From Colletes latitarsis (Eukaryota; Arthropoda; Insecta; Hymenoptera; Colletidae), in the NCBI RefSeq assembly GCF_051014445.1, contig NW_027488388.1, forward strand, positions 524,019-588,018: a stretch of 64,000 bases of DNA, read 5' to 3'. The notes beneath the pieces were generated by a model. The model was not told the origin of the DNA. It did no database searches and saw nothing but the letters and a program-made list of their open reading frames with translations. The position numbers and the translations under genes are program-made. Of the stretch, positions 36,354-50,235 are shown piece by piece. Within the stretch, counting starts at the first letter, position 1. Each line of letters begins with the position of its first letter.

Positions 36354-39300
36354 TTAAACCTGGTTTCGATCAATATTTTAGAGGATAACGCAAGTTAGGT
36401 CTGGGATAGGTCTGGGATTTGCCCTCATCAGGCTCATACTTTCGCGTTTTTCACATACTTGTTGTACAGATCCTGGGTTTGTTCTGGTTTGGGTCACGTA
36501 GTAATGTGGTACCACACTGAAACAGTCGATTAAACCAGGTTTCGATCAATATTTTTGAGGATAACGCATATTAGGTCTAGGTTAGGCCTGGGATTTTCAC
36601 TCATCAGACACATACCTTCGCATTCTTCAGATACTTGTTGAACGGATCCTGGGTTTTTTCTGGTATGGATCACGTAGTAATGTGGGAACACACTGAAACA
36701 TTCAATTAAACCTGGTCTTGATAAATATTTTAGAGGATAACGCATGTTAGGTTTCGGTTAGGTCTAGGATTTGCCCTCATCAGGCTCATACTTTCGCATA
36801 TTTCTCATACTTCATGGCTAGATCCTAGGCTTTTTCTGGATTGCATCACGTAGTAATGAAGTACAACACTGAAACAGTCGATTAAACCAGGTTTCCGTCA
36901 ATATTTTTGAGGATAACGCATGTTAGGTCTAGGTTAGGCCTGGGATTTTCACTCATCAGACACATACCTTCGCATTCTTCACATACCTGTTGAACAGATC
37001 CTGGGTTTTTTCCGGTTTGTGTCACGTAGTAGTGTGGTACCACACTGAAGCAGTCCATTAAACTTGGTTTGGATGAATATTTTAGAGGATAACGCATGTT
37101 AGGTTTGGGTTAGGCCTGGGATTTGCGCTCATCAGGGTCATACTTTCGCAGTTTTAACATGCATGTTGACCTGATCGAGGGTTTTTCCTGCTTTGGATCA
37201 CGTAGTAAAGTGGTACCACAACGAAAACAGTCAATTAAACCTGGTCTCGATCATTATTTTAGAGGATAACGCAAGATAGGTCTGGGATTGGTTTGGGATT
37301 AGCCCTCATCAGACTCATACTTTCGCACACTTCACATACTCGTTGACAAGATCCTGGGTTTTTTCTGGTTTGGATCACGTATTATTATGGTACCACACTG
37401 AAACAGTCGATTAAACCTGGTTTCGATTTATATTTTTGAGGATAACGCATGTTAGGTCTGGGATAGGTCTGGGATTTGCCCTCATAAGGCTCATTCTTTC
37501 GCAGTTATAACATGCATGTTGACCTGATCGAGGGTTTTTTCTGCTTTGGATCACGTAGTAAAGTGGTACCACACTAAAACAGGCAATTAAACCTGGTTTC
37601 GATCAATATTTTAGAGGATAACGAAAGTTATGTCTAGTTTAGGTCTGGGATTTGCCCTCATCAGACTCATACTTTCGCATACTTCACATACTTGTTGAAC
37701 AGATCCTGGGTTTTTTTCTGGTTTGGATCACGTAGTAATGTGGTACCACACTGAAACAGTCGATTAAACCTGGTTTCGATCAATATTTTTGAGGATAACG
37801 CATGTTAGGTCTAGGTTAGGCCGAGGATTTTCACTCATCAGACTCATACTTTCGCATTCTTCACATACTTGTTGAAAGGATCCTGGGTTCTTGCTGGGTT
37901 GGATCACGTAGTAATGTGGTACCACACTGAAACAATCAATTAAACCTGGTCATGATAAATATTTTAGAGGATAACGCATGTTAGGTCTGGGTTAGGTTTA
38001 GGATTTGCCCTCATCAGGCTCATACTTTCGCATATTTCTCATACTTCATGGCTAGATCCCGGGCTATTTCTGGATTGGATCACGTAGTAATGTGGTACCA
38101 CACTGAAACAGTCAATTAAACCTGGTTTCCATCAATATTTTAGAGGACAACGCATGTTAGGTATAGGTTAGGCCAGGGATTTGCCCTCATCAGGGTCATA
38201 CTTTCGCAGTTTTAACATACATGTTGGCCTGATCGAGGGTTTTTTCTGCTTTGGACCACGTAGTAAAGTGGTACCACACTGAAGCAGTCCATTAAACCTG
38301 GTCATGATAAATATTTTAGAGGATAACGCATGTTAGGTCTGGGTTAGGTCTAGGATTTGCCCTCGTCAGGCTCATACTTTCGCATATTTCTCATACTTCA
38401 TGGCTAGATCCTTGGCTATTTCTGGAATGGATCACGTAGTAATGTGGGACCACACTGAAACAGTCAATTAAACCTGGTTTCGATCAATATTTTAGAGAAT
38501 AACTCATGTTAGGTCTAGGTTAGGTCTGGGATTTGCTCTCATCAGGCTCATTCTTTCGCATATTTCTCATACTTGATGGCTAGATCCTGGGCTTTTTCTG
38601 GCTTGCATCACGTAGTAACGAAGTACAACACTGATACAGTCGATTAAACCTGGTGTCGATCAATATTTTTGGGGATAACGCATGTTAGGTCTAGGTTAGG
38701 CCGTGGATTTTCACTCATCAGAGTCATACTTTCGCATTTTTCACATACTTGTTGAACGGCTCCTGTGTTTTTTCTGGTTTGGTTCACGTAGTAATGTGGT
38801 ACCACACTGAAACATTCAATTAAACCTGGTCTTGATAAATATTTTAGAGGCTAACGCATGGTAGGTTTGGGTTAGGTCTAGGATTTGCCCTCATCAGGCT
38901 CATACTTTCGCATATTTCTCATACTTCATGGCTAGATCCTGGGCTTTTTCTGGATTGGATCACGTAGTAATGAAGTACAACACTGAAACAGTCAATTTAA
39001 CCTGGTTTCCATCAATATCTGAGAGGACAACGCAAGTTAGGTCTGGGATAGGTCTGGGATTTGCCCTCATCAGGCTCACACTTTCGCGTTTTTCACATAC
39101 TTGTTGAACAGATCCTGGGTTTTTTCAGGTTTGGGTCACGTAGTAGTGTGGTACCACACTGAAACAGTCGATTAAACCTGGTTTCGATCAATATTTTTGA
39201 GGATAACGCATGTTGGGTCTAGGTTAGGCCGGGGATTTTCACTCATCAGACTCATACTTTCGCATTCTTCACATACTTGTTGAACGGATCCTGGGTTTTT

Positions 39301-39886
39301 ACTGGTTTGGATCACGTAGTAATGTGGTACAACACTGAAACATTCAATTAAACCTGGTTTCGATCAATATTTTTGGGGATAACGCATGTTAGGTCTAGGT
39401 TAGGCCGTGGATTTTCACTCATCAGACTCATACTTTCGCATTCTTCACATACTTGTTGAACGGGTCCCTTGTTTTTTCTGGTTTGGTTCACGTAGTAATG
39501 TGGTACCACACTGAAACATTCAATTAAACCTGGTTTCCGTTAATATTTTAGAGCACAACGCATGTTAGGTCTGGGATAGGTCTGGGATTTGCCCTCATCA
39601 GGCTCACACTTTCGCGTTTTTCACATACTTGTTGAACGGATCCTGGGTTTTTACTGGTTTGGATCACGTAGTAATGCGGTACAACACTGAAACATTCAAT
39701 TAAACCTGGTTTCGATCAATATTTTTGGGGATAACGCATGTTAGGTCTAGGTTAGGCCGTGGATTTTCACTCATCAGACTCATACTTTCGTATTCTTCAC
39801 ATACTTGTTGAACGGATCCTGGGTTTTTTCTGGTTTGGATCACGTAGCAATGTGGTGCCACACTGAAACAGTCAATTAAACCTGGT
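36353..39886 (+). repeat. Tandem segmental duplication S4, copy 1 (20 monomers)
   Basis: Adjacent copies at offset 3522 bp (20 monomers) up to about 38620, then 3170 bp (18 monomers), because copy 2 lacks two monomers corresponding to about 38625-38977. Shared rare features are TCTTCAGATACTTG (about 36626 and 40148), GTATTATTATGG (37380 and 40902) and TGTTGAAAGGATCC (37872 and 41394). Minus-strand translations at 36530-36745 and 40052-40267 are identical. This is the clearest tandem higher-order duplication in the window. Confidence 0.92.
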
Positions 39887-42800
39887 TTCGATCAATATTT
39901 TAGAGGATAACGCAAGTTAGGTCTGGGATAGGTCTGGGATTTGCCCTCATCAGGCTCATACTTTCGCGTTTTTCACATACTTGTTGTACAGATCCTGGGT
40001 TTGTTCTGGTTTGGGTCACGTAGTAATGTGGTACCACACTGAAACAGTCGATTAAACCAGGTTTCGATCAATATTTTTGAGGATAACGCATATTAGGTCT
40101 AGGTTAGGCCTGGGATTTTCACTCATCAGACACATACCTTCGCATTCTTCAGATACTTGTTGAACGGATCCTGGGTTTTTTCTGGTATGGATCACGTAGT
40201 AATGTGGGAACACACTGAAACATTCAATTAAACCTGGTCTTGATAAATATTTTAGAGGATAACGCATGTTAGGTTTCGGTTAGGTCTAGGATTTGCCCTC
40301 ATCAGGCTCATACTTTCGCATATTTCTCATACTTCATGGCTAGATCCTAGGCTTTTTCTGGATTGCATCACGTAGTAATGAAGTACAACACTGAAACAGT
40401 CGATTAAACCAGGTTTCCGTCAATATTTTTGAGGATAACGCATGTTAGGTCTAGGTTAGGCCTGGGATTTTCACTCATCAGACACATACCTTCGCATTCT
40501 TCACATACCTGTTGAACAGATCCTGGGTTTTTTCCGGTTTGTGTCACGTAGTAGTGTGGTACCACACTGAAGCAGTCCATTAAACTTGGTTTGGATGAAT
40601 ATTTTAGAGGATAACGCATGTTAGGTTTGGGTTAGGCCTGGGATTTGCGCTCATCAGGGTCATACTTTCGCAGTTTTAACATGCATGTTGACCTGATCGA
40701 GGGTTTTTCCTGCTTTGGATCACGTAGTAAAGTGGTACCACAACGAAAACAGTCAATTAAACCTGGTCTCGATCATTATTTTAGAGGATAACGCAAGATA
40801 GGTCTGGGATTGGTTTGGGATTAGCCCTCATCAGACTCATACTTTCGCACACTTCACATACTCGTTGACAAGATCCTGGGTTTTTTCTGGTTTGGATCAC
40901 GTATTATTATGGTACCACACTGAAACAGTCGATTAAACCTGGTTTCGATTTATATTTTTGAGGATAACGCATGTTAGGTCTGGGATAGGTCTGGGATTTG
41001 CCCTCATAAGGCTCATTCTTTCGCAGTTATAACATGCATGTTGACCTGATCGAGGGTTTTTTCTGCTTTGGATCACGTAGTAAAGTGGTACCACACTAAA
41101 ACAGGCAATTAAACCTGGTTTCGATCAATATTTTAGAGGATAACGAAAGTTATGTCTAGTTTAGGTCTGGGATTTGCCCTCATCAGACTCATACTTTCGC
41201 ATACTTCACATACTTGTTGAACAGATCCTGGGTTTTTTTCTGGTTTGGATCACGTAGTAATGTGGTACCACACTGAAACAGTCGATTAAACCTGGTTTCG
41301 ATCAATATTTTTGAGGATAACGCATGTTAGGTCTAGGTTAGGCCGAGGATTTTCACTCATCAGACTCATACTTTCGCATTCTTCACATACTTGTTGAAAG
41401 GATCCTGGGTTCTTGCTGGGTTGGATCACGTAGTAATGTGGTACCACACTGAAACAATCAATTAAACCTGGTCATGATAAATATTTTAGAGGACAACGCA
41501 TGTTAGGTCTGGGTTAGGTTTAGGATTTGCCCTCATCAGGCTCATACTTTCGCATATTTCTCATACTTCATGGCTAGATCCCGGGCTATTTCTGGATTGG
41601 ATCACGTAGTAATGTGGTACCACACTGAAACAGTCAATTAAACCTGGTTTCCATCAATATTTTAGAGGACAACGCATGTTAGGTATAGGTTAGGCCAGGG
41701 ATTTGCCCTCATCAGGGTCATACTTTCGCAGTTTTAACATACATGTTGGCCTGATCGAGGGTTTTTTCTGCTTTGGACCACGTAGTAAAGTGGTACCACA
41801 CTGAAGCAGTCCATTAAACCTGGTCATGATAAATATTTTAGAGGATAACGCATGTTAGGTCTGGGTTAGGTCTAGGATTTGCCCTCGTCAGGCTCATACT
41901 TTCGCATATTTCTCATACTTCATGGCTAGATCCTTGGCTATTTCTGGAATGGATCACGTAGTAATGTGGGACCACACTGAAACAGTCAATTAAACCTGGT
42001 TTCGATCAATATTTTAGAGAATAACTCATGTTAGGTCTAGGTTAGGTCTGGGATTTGCTCTCATCAGGCTCATTCTTTCGCATATTTCTCATACTTGATG
42101 GCTAGATCCTGGGCTTTTTCTGGCTTGCATCACGTAGTAATGAAGTACAACACTGAAACAGTCAATTTAACCTGGTTTCCATCAATATCTGAGAGGACAA
42201 CGCAAGTTAGGTCTGGGATAGGTCTGGGATTTGCCCTCATCAGGCTCACACTTTCGCGTTTTTCACATACTTGTTGAACAGATCCTGGGTTTTTTCAGGT
42301 TTGGGTCACGTAGTAGTGTGGTACCACACTGAAACAGTCGATTAAACCTGGTTTCGATCAATATTTTTGAGGATAACGCATGTTGGGTCTAGGTTAGGCC
42401 GGGGATTTTCACTCATCAGACTCATACTTTCGCATTCTTCACATACTTGTTGAACGGATCCTGGGTTTTTACTGGTTTGGATCACGTAGTAATGTGGTAC
42501 AACACTGAAACATTCAATTAAACCTGGTTTCGATCAATATTTTTGGGGATAACGCATGTTAGGTCTAGGTTAGGCCGTGGATTTTCACTCATCAGACTCA
42601 TACTTTCGCATTCTTCACATACTTGTTGAACGGGTCCCTTGTTTTTTCTGGTTTGGTTCACGTAGTAATGTGGTACCACACTGAAACATTCAATTAAACC
42701 TGGTTTCCGTTAATATTTTAGAGCACAACGCATGTTAGGTCTGGGATAGGTCTGGGATTTGCCCTCATCAGGCTCACACTTTCGCGTTTTTCACATACTT

Positions 42801-43056
42801 GTTGAACGGATCCTGGGTTTTTACTGGTTTGGATCACGTAGTAATGCGGTACAACACTGAAACATTCAATTAAACCTGGTTTCGATCAATATTTTTGGGG
42901 ATAACGCATGTTAGGTCTAGGTTAGGCCGTGGATTTTCACTCATCAGACTCATACTTTCGTATTCTTCACATACTTGTTGAACGGATCCTGGGTTTTTTC
43001 TGGTTTGGATCACGTAGCAATGTGGTGCCACACTGAAACAGTCAATTAAACCTGGT
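39875..43056 (+). repeat. Tandem segmental duplication S4, copy 2 (18 monomers)
   Basis: Copy of 36353-39886 with a clean two-monomer deletion at about 42147. Few base differences from copy 1 are visible (for example GAGGACAACGC at 41491 against GAGGATAACGC at 37969), which suggests a recent event. Confidence 0.92.
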
Positions 43057-43800
43057 CATGATAAATATTTTAGAGGATAACGCATGTTAGGTCTGGGTTA
43101 GGTCGAGGCTTTGCCCTCGTCAGGCTCATACTTTCGCATCTTTCTCATACTTCATGGCTAGATCCTGGGCTATTTCTGGATTGGACACGTAGTAATGTGG
43201 TACCACACTGAAACAGTCAATTAAACCTGGTTCCGATCAATATTTTAGAGGATAACGCAAGTTAGGTCTGGGATAGGTCTGGGATTTGCCCTCATCAGGC
43301 TCATACTTTCGCGTTTTTCACATACTTGTTGAACAGATACTGGGTTTTTTCTGGTTTGGGTCATGTAGTAATGTGGTACCACACTGAAACAGTCGATTAA
43401 ACCAGGTTTCGATCAATATTTTTGAGGATAACGCATGTTAGGTCTAGGTTAGGCCTGGGATTTTCACTCATCAGACACATGCTTTCGTATTCTTCACATA
43501 CTTGTTGAACGGATCCTGGGTTTTCTCTGGTTTGGATCACGTAGTAATGTGGGACCACACTGAAACAGTCAATTAAACCTGGTTTCGACCAATATTTTAG
43601 AGAATAATTCATGTTAGTTCTAGGTTAGGTCTGGGATTTGCTCTCATCAGGCTCATTCTTTCGCATATTTCTAATACTTGATGGCTAGTTCCTGGGCTAT
43701 TTCTGGATTGCATCGCGTAGTAATGAAGTGCAACAATGAAACAGTCAATTAAACCTGGTTTCCATCAATATCTTAGAGGACAACGCAAGTTAGGTCTGGG
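43050..43800 (+). repeat. Four-monomer segment S8, copy 1
   Basis: About 43050-43800 matches about 51849-52600 at offset 8799 bp (50 monomers). Shared rare features are GGTCGAGGCTTTGCC, the two-base deletion GGATTGGACACG, GAACAGATACTGGG, GGTCATGTAG and GTTTTCTCTGG. The match breaks down at about 43720-43800. Confidence 0.85.
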
Positions 43801-46800
43801 ATAGGTCTGGGGTTTGCCCTCATCAGGCTCATACTTTCGCCTTTTTCACATACTTGTTGAACAGATCCTGGGTTTTTTCTGGTTTGGTTCACGTAGTAGT
43901 GTGGCACCACACGGAAACAGTCCATCAAACCTGGTTTGGATAAATATTTTAGAGGATAACGTATGTTAGGTCTAGGTTAGGTCTGGGACTTTCACTCATC
44001 AGACTCATACTTTCGCATTCTCACACATACTTGTTGAACGGATCCTGGGCTTTTTCTGGTTTGGATCACGTAGTAATGTGGTGCCACACTGAAACAGTCA
44101 ATTAAACCTGGTCATGATAAATATTTTAGAGGATAACGCATGTTAGGTCTGGGTTAGGTCTGGGATTTGCCCCCATCAGGCTCATACTTTCGCATATTTC
44201 TCATACTTCATGGCTGGATCCTGGGCTATTTCTGGATTGGATCACCTAGTAATGTGGTACCACACTGAAACAGTCAATGAAACCTGGTTTTGATCAATAT
44301 TTTAGAGAATAATTCTTGTAAGGTCTAGGTTAGGTCTGGGATTTGCTCTCATCAGGCTCATTCTTTCGCATATTTCTCATACTTGATGGATAGATCCTGG
44401 GCTTTTTCTGGATTGCATCACGTAGTAATGAAGTACAACACTGAAACAGTCAATTAAACCTGGTTTCCATCAATGTTTTAGAGGACAACGCATGTTAGGT
44501 CTGGGATAGGTCTGGGATTTGCCCTCATCAGGCTCATACTTTCGCGTTTTTCACATACTTGTTGAACAGATCCTGGGTTTTTTCTGGTTTGCGTCACGTA
44601 GTAATGTGGTACCACACTGAAACAGTCAATTAAACCTGGTTTCGATCAATATTTTAGAGGATAACGCAAGTTAGGTCTGGGATAGGTCTGGGATTTGCCC
44701 TCATCAGGCTCATACTTTCGCGTTTTTCCCGTACTTGTTGAACTGATCCTGGGTTTTTTCTCGTTTGCATCACGTAGTAAAGTGGTACCACACTGAAGCA
44801 GTCCATTAAACCTGGTTTGGATCAATATTTTAGAGGATAACGCATGTTAGGTTTGGGTTAGGTCTAGGATTTTCCCTCATCAGGCTCATACTTTCGCATA
44901 TTTCTCATACTTCATGGCTAGATCCTGGGCTGTTTCTGGATTGTATCACGTAGTAATGCGGTACCACACTGAAACAGTCAATTAAACCTGGTTTCGATCA
45001 ATATTTTAGAGGATAACGCAAGTTAGGTCTGGGATAGGTCTGGGATTTGCCCTCATCAGGCTCATACTTTCGCGTTTTTCACGTACTTGTTGAACTGATC
45101 CTGGGTTTTTTCTGGTTTGGATCACGTAGTAATGTGGGACCACACTGAAACAGTCAATTAAACCTGGATTGAATCAATATTTTAGAGGATAACGCATGTT
45201 AGGTCTAGGTTAGGCCTGGGATTTTCACTCATCAGACACATGCTTTCGTATACTTCACATACTTGTTGAACGGATCCTGGGTTTTTTCTGGTTTGGATCA
45301 CGTAGCAATGTGGTGCCACACTGAGACAGTCGATTAAACCTGGTTTCGATCAATATTTTAGAGGATAACGCAAGTTTGGTCTGGGATAGGTCTGGGATTT
45401 GCCCTCATCAGGCTCATACTTTCGCGTTTTTCACATACTTGTTGAACAGATCCTGGGTTTTTTCTGGTTTGGGTCACGTAGTAATGTGGTACCACACTGA
45501 AACAGTCGATTAAACCAGGTTTCGATCAATAATTTTGAGGATAACGCATGTTAGGTCTAGGTTAGGCCAGGGATTTTCACTCATCAGACTCATACTTTCG
45601 CAATCTTCACATACTTGTTGAACGGATCCTGGGTTTTTACTGGTTTGGATCACGTAGTAATGTGGTACCACACTGAAACATTCAATTAAACCTGGTCTTG
45701 ATAAATATTTTAGAGGATAACGCATGTTAGGTCTGGGATAGGTCTGGGATTTGCCCCCATCAGGCTCATACTTTCGCATATTTCTCATACTTCATGGCTG
45801 GATCCTGGGCTATTTCTGGATTGGATCACCTAGTAATGTGGTACCACACTGAAACAGTCATTAAACCTGGTTTCGATCAATATTTTTGTGGATAACGCAT
45901 GTTAGGTCTAGGTTAGGCCTGGGATTTTCACTCATCAGACACATGCTTTCGTATTCTTCACATACTTGTTGAACGGATCCTGGGTTTTTTCTGGTTTGGA
46001 TCACGTAGCAATGTGGTGCCACACTGAGACAGTCGATTAAACCTGGTTTCGATCAATATTTTAGAGGATAACGCAAGTTTGGTCTGGGATAGGTCTGGGA
46101 TTTGCCCTCATCAGGCTCATACTTTCGCGTTTTTCACATACTTGTTGAACAGATCCTGGGTTTTTTCTGGTTTGGGTCACGTAGTAATGTGGTACCACAC
46201 TGAAACAGTCAATTAAACCTGGTTTCGATCAATATTTTTGTGGATAACGCATGTTAGGTCTAGGTTAGGCCTGGGATTTTCACTCATCAGACACATGCTT
46301 TCGTATTCTTCACATAGTTGTTGAACGGATCCTGGGTTTTTTCCGGTTTGGGTCACGTAGTAGTGTGGTACCACACTGAAACAGTCAATGAAACCTGGTT
46401 TTGATCAATATTTTAGAGAATAATTCTTGTAAGGTCTAGGTTAGGTCTGGGATTTGCTCTCATCAGGCTCATTCTTTCGCATATTTCTCATACTTGATGG
46501 ATAGATCCTGGGCTTTTTCTGGATTGCATCACGTAGTAATGAAGTACAACACTGAAACAGTCAATTAAACCTGGTTTCCATCAATGTTTTAGAGGACAAC
46601 GCATGTTAGGTCTGGGATAGGTCTGGGATTTGTCCTCATCAGGCTCATACTTTCGCGTTTTTCACATACTTGTTGAACAGATCCTGGGTTTTTTCTGGTT
46701 TGCGTCACGTAGTAGTGTGGTACCACACTGAAACAGTCAATGAAACCTGGTTTTGATCAATATTTTAGAGAATAATTCTTGTAAGGTCTAGGTTAGGTCT

Positions 46801-48300
46801 GGGATTTGCTCTCATCAGGCTCATTCTTTCGCATATTTCTCATACTTGATGGATAGATCCTGGGCTTTTTCTGGATTGCATCACGTAGTAATGAAGTACC
46901 ACACTGAAACAGTCAATTAAACCAGGTTTCGATAAATATTTTTGAGGATAACGCATGTTAGGTCTAGGTTAGGCCGGGGTTTTTCACTCATCACACTCAT
47001 ACTTTCGCATTCTTCACATACTTGTTGAACGGATCCTGGGTTTTTACTAGTCTGGATCACGTAGTAATGAAGTGCAACACTGAAACAGACAATTAAACCT
47101 GGTTTCCATCAATATTTTAGAGGACAACGCATGTTAGGTCTAGGTTAGGCCTGGGATTTGCCCACATCAGGGTCATACTTTCGCAGTTTTAACATATATG
47201 TTGACCTGATCGAGGGTTTTTTCTGCTTTGGATCACGCAGTAAAGTGGTACCACACTGAAACAGTCCATTAAACCTGGCTTGGATCAATATTTTAGAGGA
47301 TAACGCATGTTAGGTCTAGGTTAGCCCTGGGATTTTCACACATCAGACTCATACTTTAGCATTCTTCACATACTTGTTGAACAGATACAGGGTTTTTTCT
47401 GGTTTGGTCCACGTAGTAATGTGGTACCACACTGAAACATTCAATTAAACCTGGTCTTGATAAATATTTTAGAGGATAACGCATGTTAGGTTTGGGTTAG
47501 GTCTTGGATTTGCCCTCATCAGGCTCATACTTTCGCATACTTCTCATACTTCATGGCTAGACCCTGGGCTGTTTCTGGATTGTATCACGTAGTAATGTGG
47601 TACCACGCTGAAACAGTCAATTAAACCTGATTTCGATCAATATTTTAGAGGATAACGCAAGTTAGGTCTGGGATAGGTCTGGGATTCGCCCTCATCAGGC
47701 TCATACTTTCGCATATTTCTCATACTTGATGGCTAGATCCTGGGTTTTTTCCGGTTTGGGTCACGTAGTAGTGTGGTACCACACTGAAACAGTCGATTAA
47801 ACCTAGTTTCGAACAATATTTTTTAGGATAACGCATGTTAGGTCTAGGTTAGGCCGGGGATTTTCACTCATCAGACTCATACTTTCGCATTCTTCACATA
47901 CTTGTTGAACGCATCCTGGGTTTTTACTGGTTAGGATCGCGTAGTAATGTGGTACCACACTGAAACATTCAATTAAACCTGGTCTTGATAAATATTTTAG
48001 AGGATAACGCATGTTAGCTCTGGGATAGGTCTGGGATTTGCCCTCATCAGACTCATACTTTCGCACACTTCACATACTCGTTGAACAGATCCTGGGTTAT
48101 TTTCTGGTTAGGATCACATAGTAATGTGGTACCACACTGAAACAGACGATTAAACCAGGTTTCGATCAATATTTTTGAGGATAACGCATGTTAGGTCTAG
48201 GTTAGGTCTGTGATTTTCACTCATCAGACTCATACTTTCGCATTCTTCACATACTTGTTGAACGGATCCTGGGTTTTTTCTGGTTTGGATCACGTAGTAA
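43800..48300 (+). repeat. Mosaic satellite segment
   Basis: About 25-26 monomers with several short local repeats. A CACGTAGCAATGTGGTGCC junction followed by GAGACAGTCG and CGCAAGTTTGG occurs near 45299 and 46003 (4 monomers apart). An AATAATTCTTGTAAGG type B unit occurs near 44306, 46421 and 46771. No gene or insertion is seen. Confidence 0.75.
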
Positions 48301-50235
48301 TGTGGGACCACACTGAAACAGTCCATTAAACCTGGTTTCGATCAATATTTTAGAGGATAACGCAAGTTAGGTCTGGGATAGGTCTGGGATTCGCCCTCAT
48401 CAGGCTCATACATTCGCATGTTTCTCATACTTGATGGCTAGATCTTGGGTTTTTTCCGGTTTGGGTCACGTAGTAGTGTGGTACCACACTGAAACAGTCG
48501 ATTAAACCTGGTTTCGATCAATATTTTTCAGGACAACGCATGTTAGGTCTAGGTTAGGCCGGGGATTTTCACTCATCAGACTCATACTTTCGCATTGTTC
48601 ACATACTTGTTGAACGGATCCTGGGTTTTTACTGGTTTGGATCACGTAGTAATGTGGTACAACACTGAAACATTCAATTAAACCTGGTTTCGATCAATAT
48701 TTTTGGGGATAACGCATGTTAGGTTTGGGTTAGGTCTAGGATTTGCCCCCATCAGGCTCATACTTTCGCATATTTCTCATACTTCATGGCTGGATCCTGG
48801 GCTATTTCTGGATTGGATCACCTAGTAATGTGGTACCACACTGAAACAGTCAATGAAACCTGGTTTTGATCAATATTTTAGAGAATAATTCTTGTAAGGT
48901 CTAGGTTAGGTCTGGGATTTGCTCTCATCAGGCTCATTCTTTCGCATATTTCTCATACTTGATGGATAGATCCTGGGCTTTTTCTTGATTGCATCACGTA
49001 GTAATGAAGTACAACACTGAAACAGTCAATTAAACCTGGTTTCCATCAATCTTTTAGAGGACAACGCATGTTAGGTCTGGGATAGGTCTGGGATTTGCCC
49101 TCATCAGGCTCATACTTTCGCGTTTTTCACGTACTTGTTGAACTGATCCTGGGTTTTTTCTCGTTTGCATCACGTAGTAAAGTGGTACCACACTGAAGCA
49201 GTCCATTAAACCTGGTTTGGATCAATATTTTAGAGGATAACGCATGTTAGGTTTGGGTTAGGTCTAGGATTTTCCCTCATCAGGCTCATACTTTCGCATA
49301 TTTCTCATACTTCATGGCTAGATCCTGGGCTGTTTCTGGATTGTATCACGTAGTAATGCGGTACCACACTGAAACAGTCAATTAAACCTGGTTTCGATCA
49401 ATATTTTTGTGGATAACGCATGTTAGGTCTAGGTTAGGCCTGGGATTTTCACTCATCAGACACATGCTTTCGTATTCTTCACATACTTGTTGAACGGATC
49501 CTGGGTTTTTTCTGGTTTGGATCACGTAGCAATGTGGTGCCACACTGAGACAGTCGATTAAACCTGGTTTCGATCAATATTTTTGAGGATAACGCATGTT
49601 AGGTCTAGGTTAGGCCTGGGATTTTCACTCATCAGACTCATACTTTCGCGTTCTTCACATACTTGTTGAACGGATCCTGGGCTTTTTCTGGTTTGGATCA
49701 CGTAGTAATGTGGGACCACACTGAAACAGTCAATTAAACCTGGTCATGATAAATATTTTAGAGGATAACGCATGTTAGGTCTGGGTTAGGTCGAGGCTTT
49801 GCCCTCGTCAGGCTCTTACTTTCGCATGTTTCTCATACTTCATGGCTAGATCCTGGGCTATTTCTGGATTGGACACGTAGTAATGTGGTACCACACTGAA
49901 ACAGTCAATTAAGCCTGGTTCCGATCAATATTTTAGAGGATAACGCAAGTTAGGTCTGGTATAGGTCTGGGATTTGCCCTCATCAGGCTCATACTTTCGC
50001 GTTCTTCACATACTTGTTGAACGGATCCTGGGCTTTTTCTGGTTTGGATCACGTAGTAATGTGGGACCACACTGAAACAGTCAATTAAACCTGGTCATGA
50101 TAAATATTTTAGAGGATAACGCATGTTAGGTCTGGGTTAGCCCTGGGATTTTCACACATCAGACTCATACTTTAGCATTCTTCACATACTTGTTGAACAG
50201 ATACAGGGTTTTTTCTGGTTTGGTCCACGTAGTAA
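48301..50235 (+). repeat. Tandem segmental duplication S5, copy 1 (11 monomers)
   Basis: This block abuts its own copy. The offset is 1935 bp (11 monomers) from 48301, and 2111 bp (12 monomers) from about 49130, because copy 2 has one extra type C monomer at about 51061-51241. Shared rare features are CATTCGCATGTTTC, GATCTTGGG, TTTTTCAGGACAACG and CATCAATCTTTTAG. The match fades near 50000. Confidence 0.88.
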
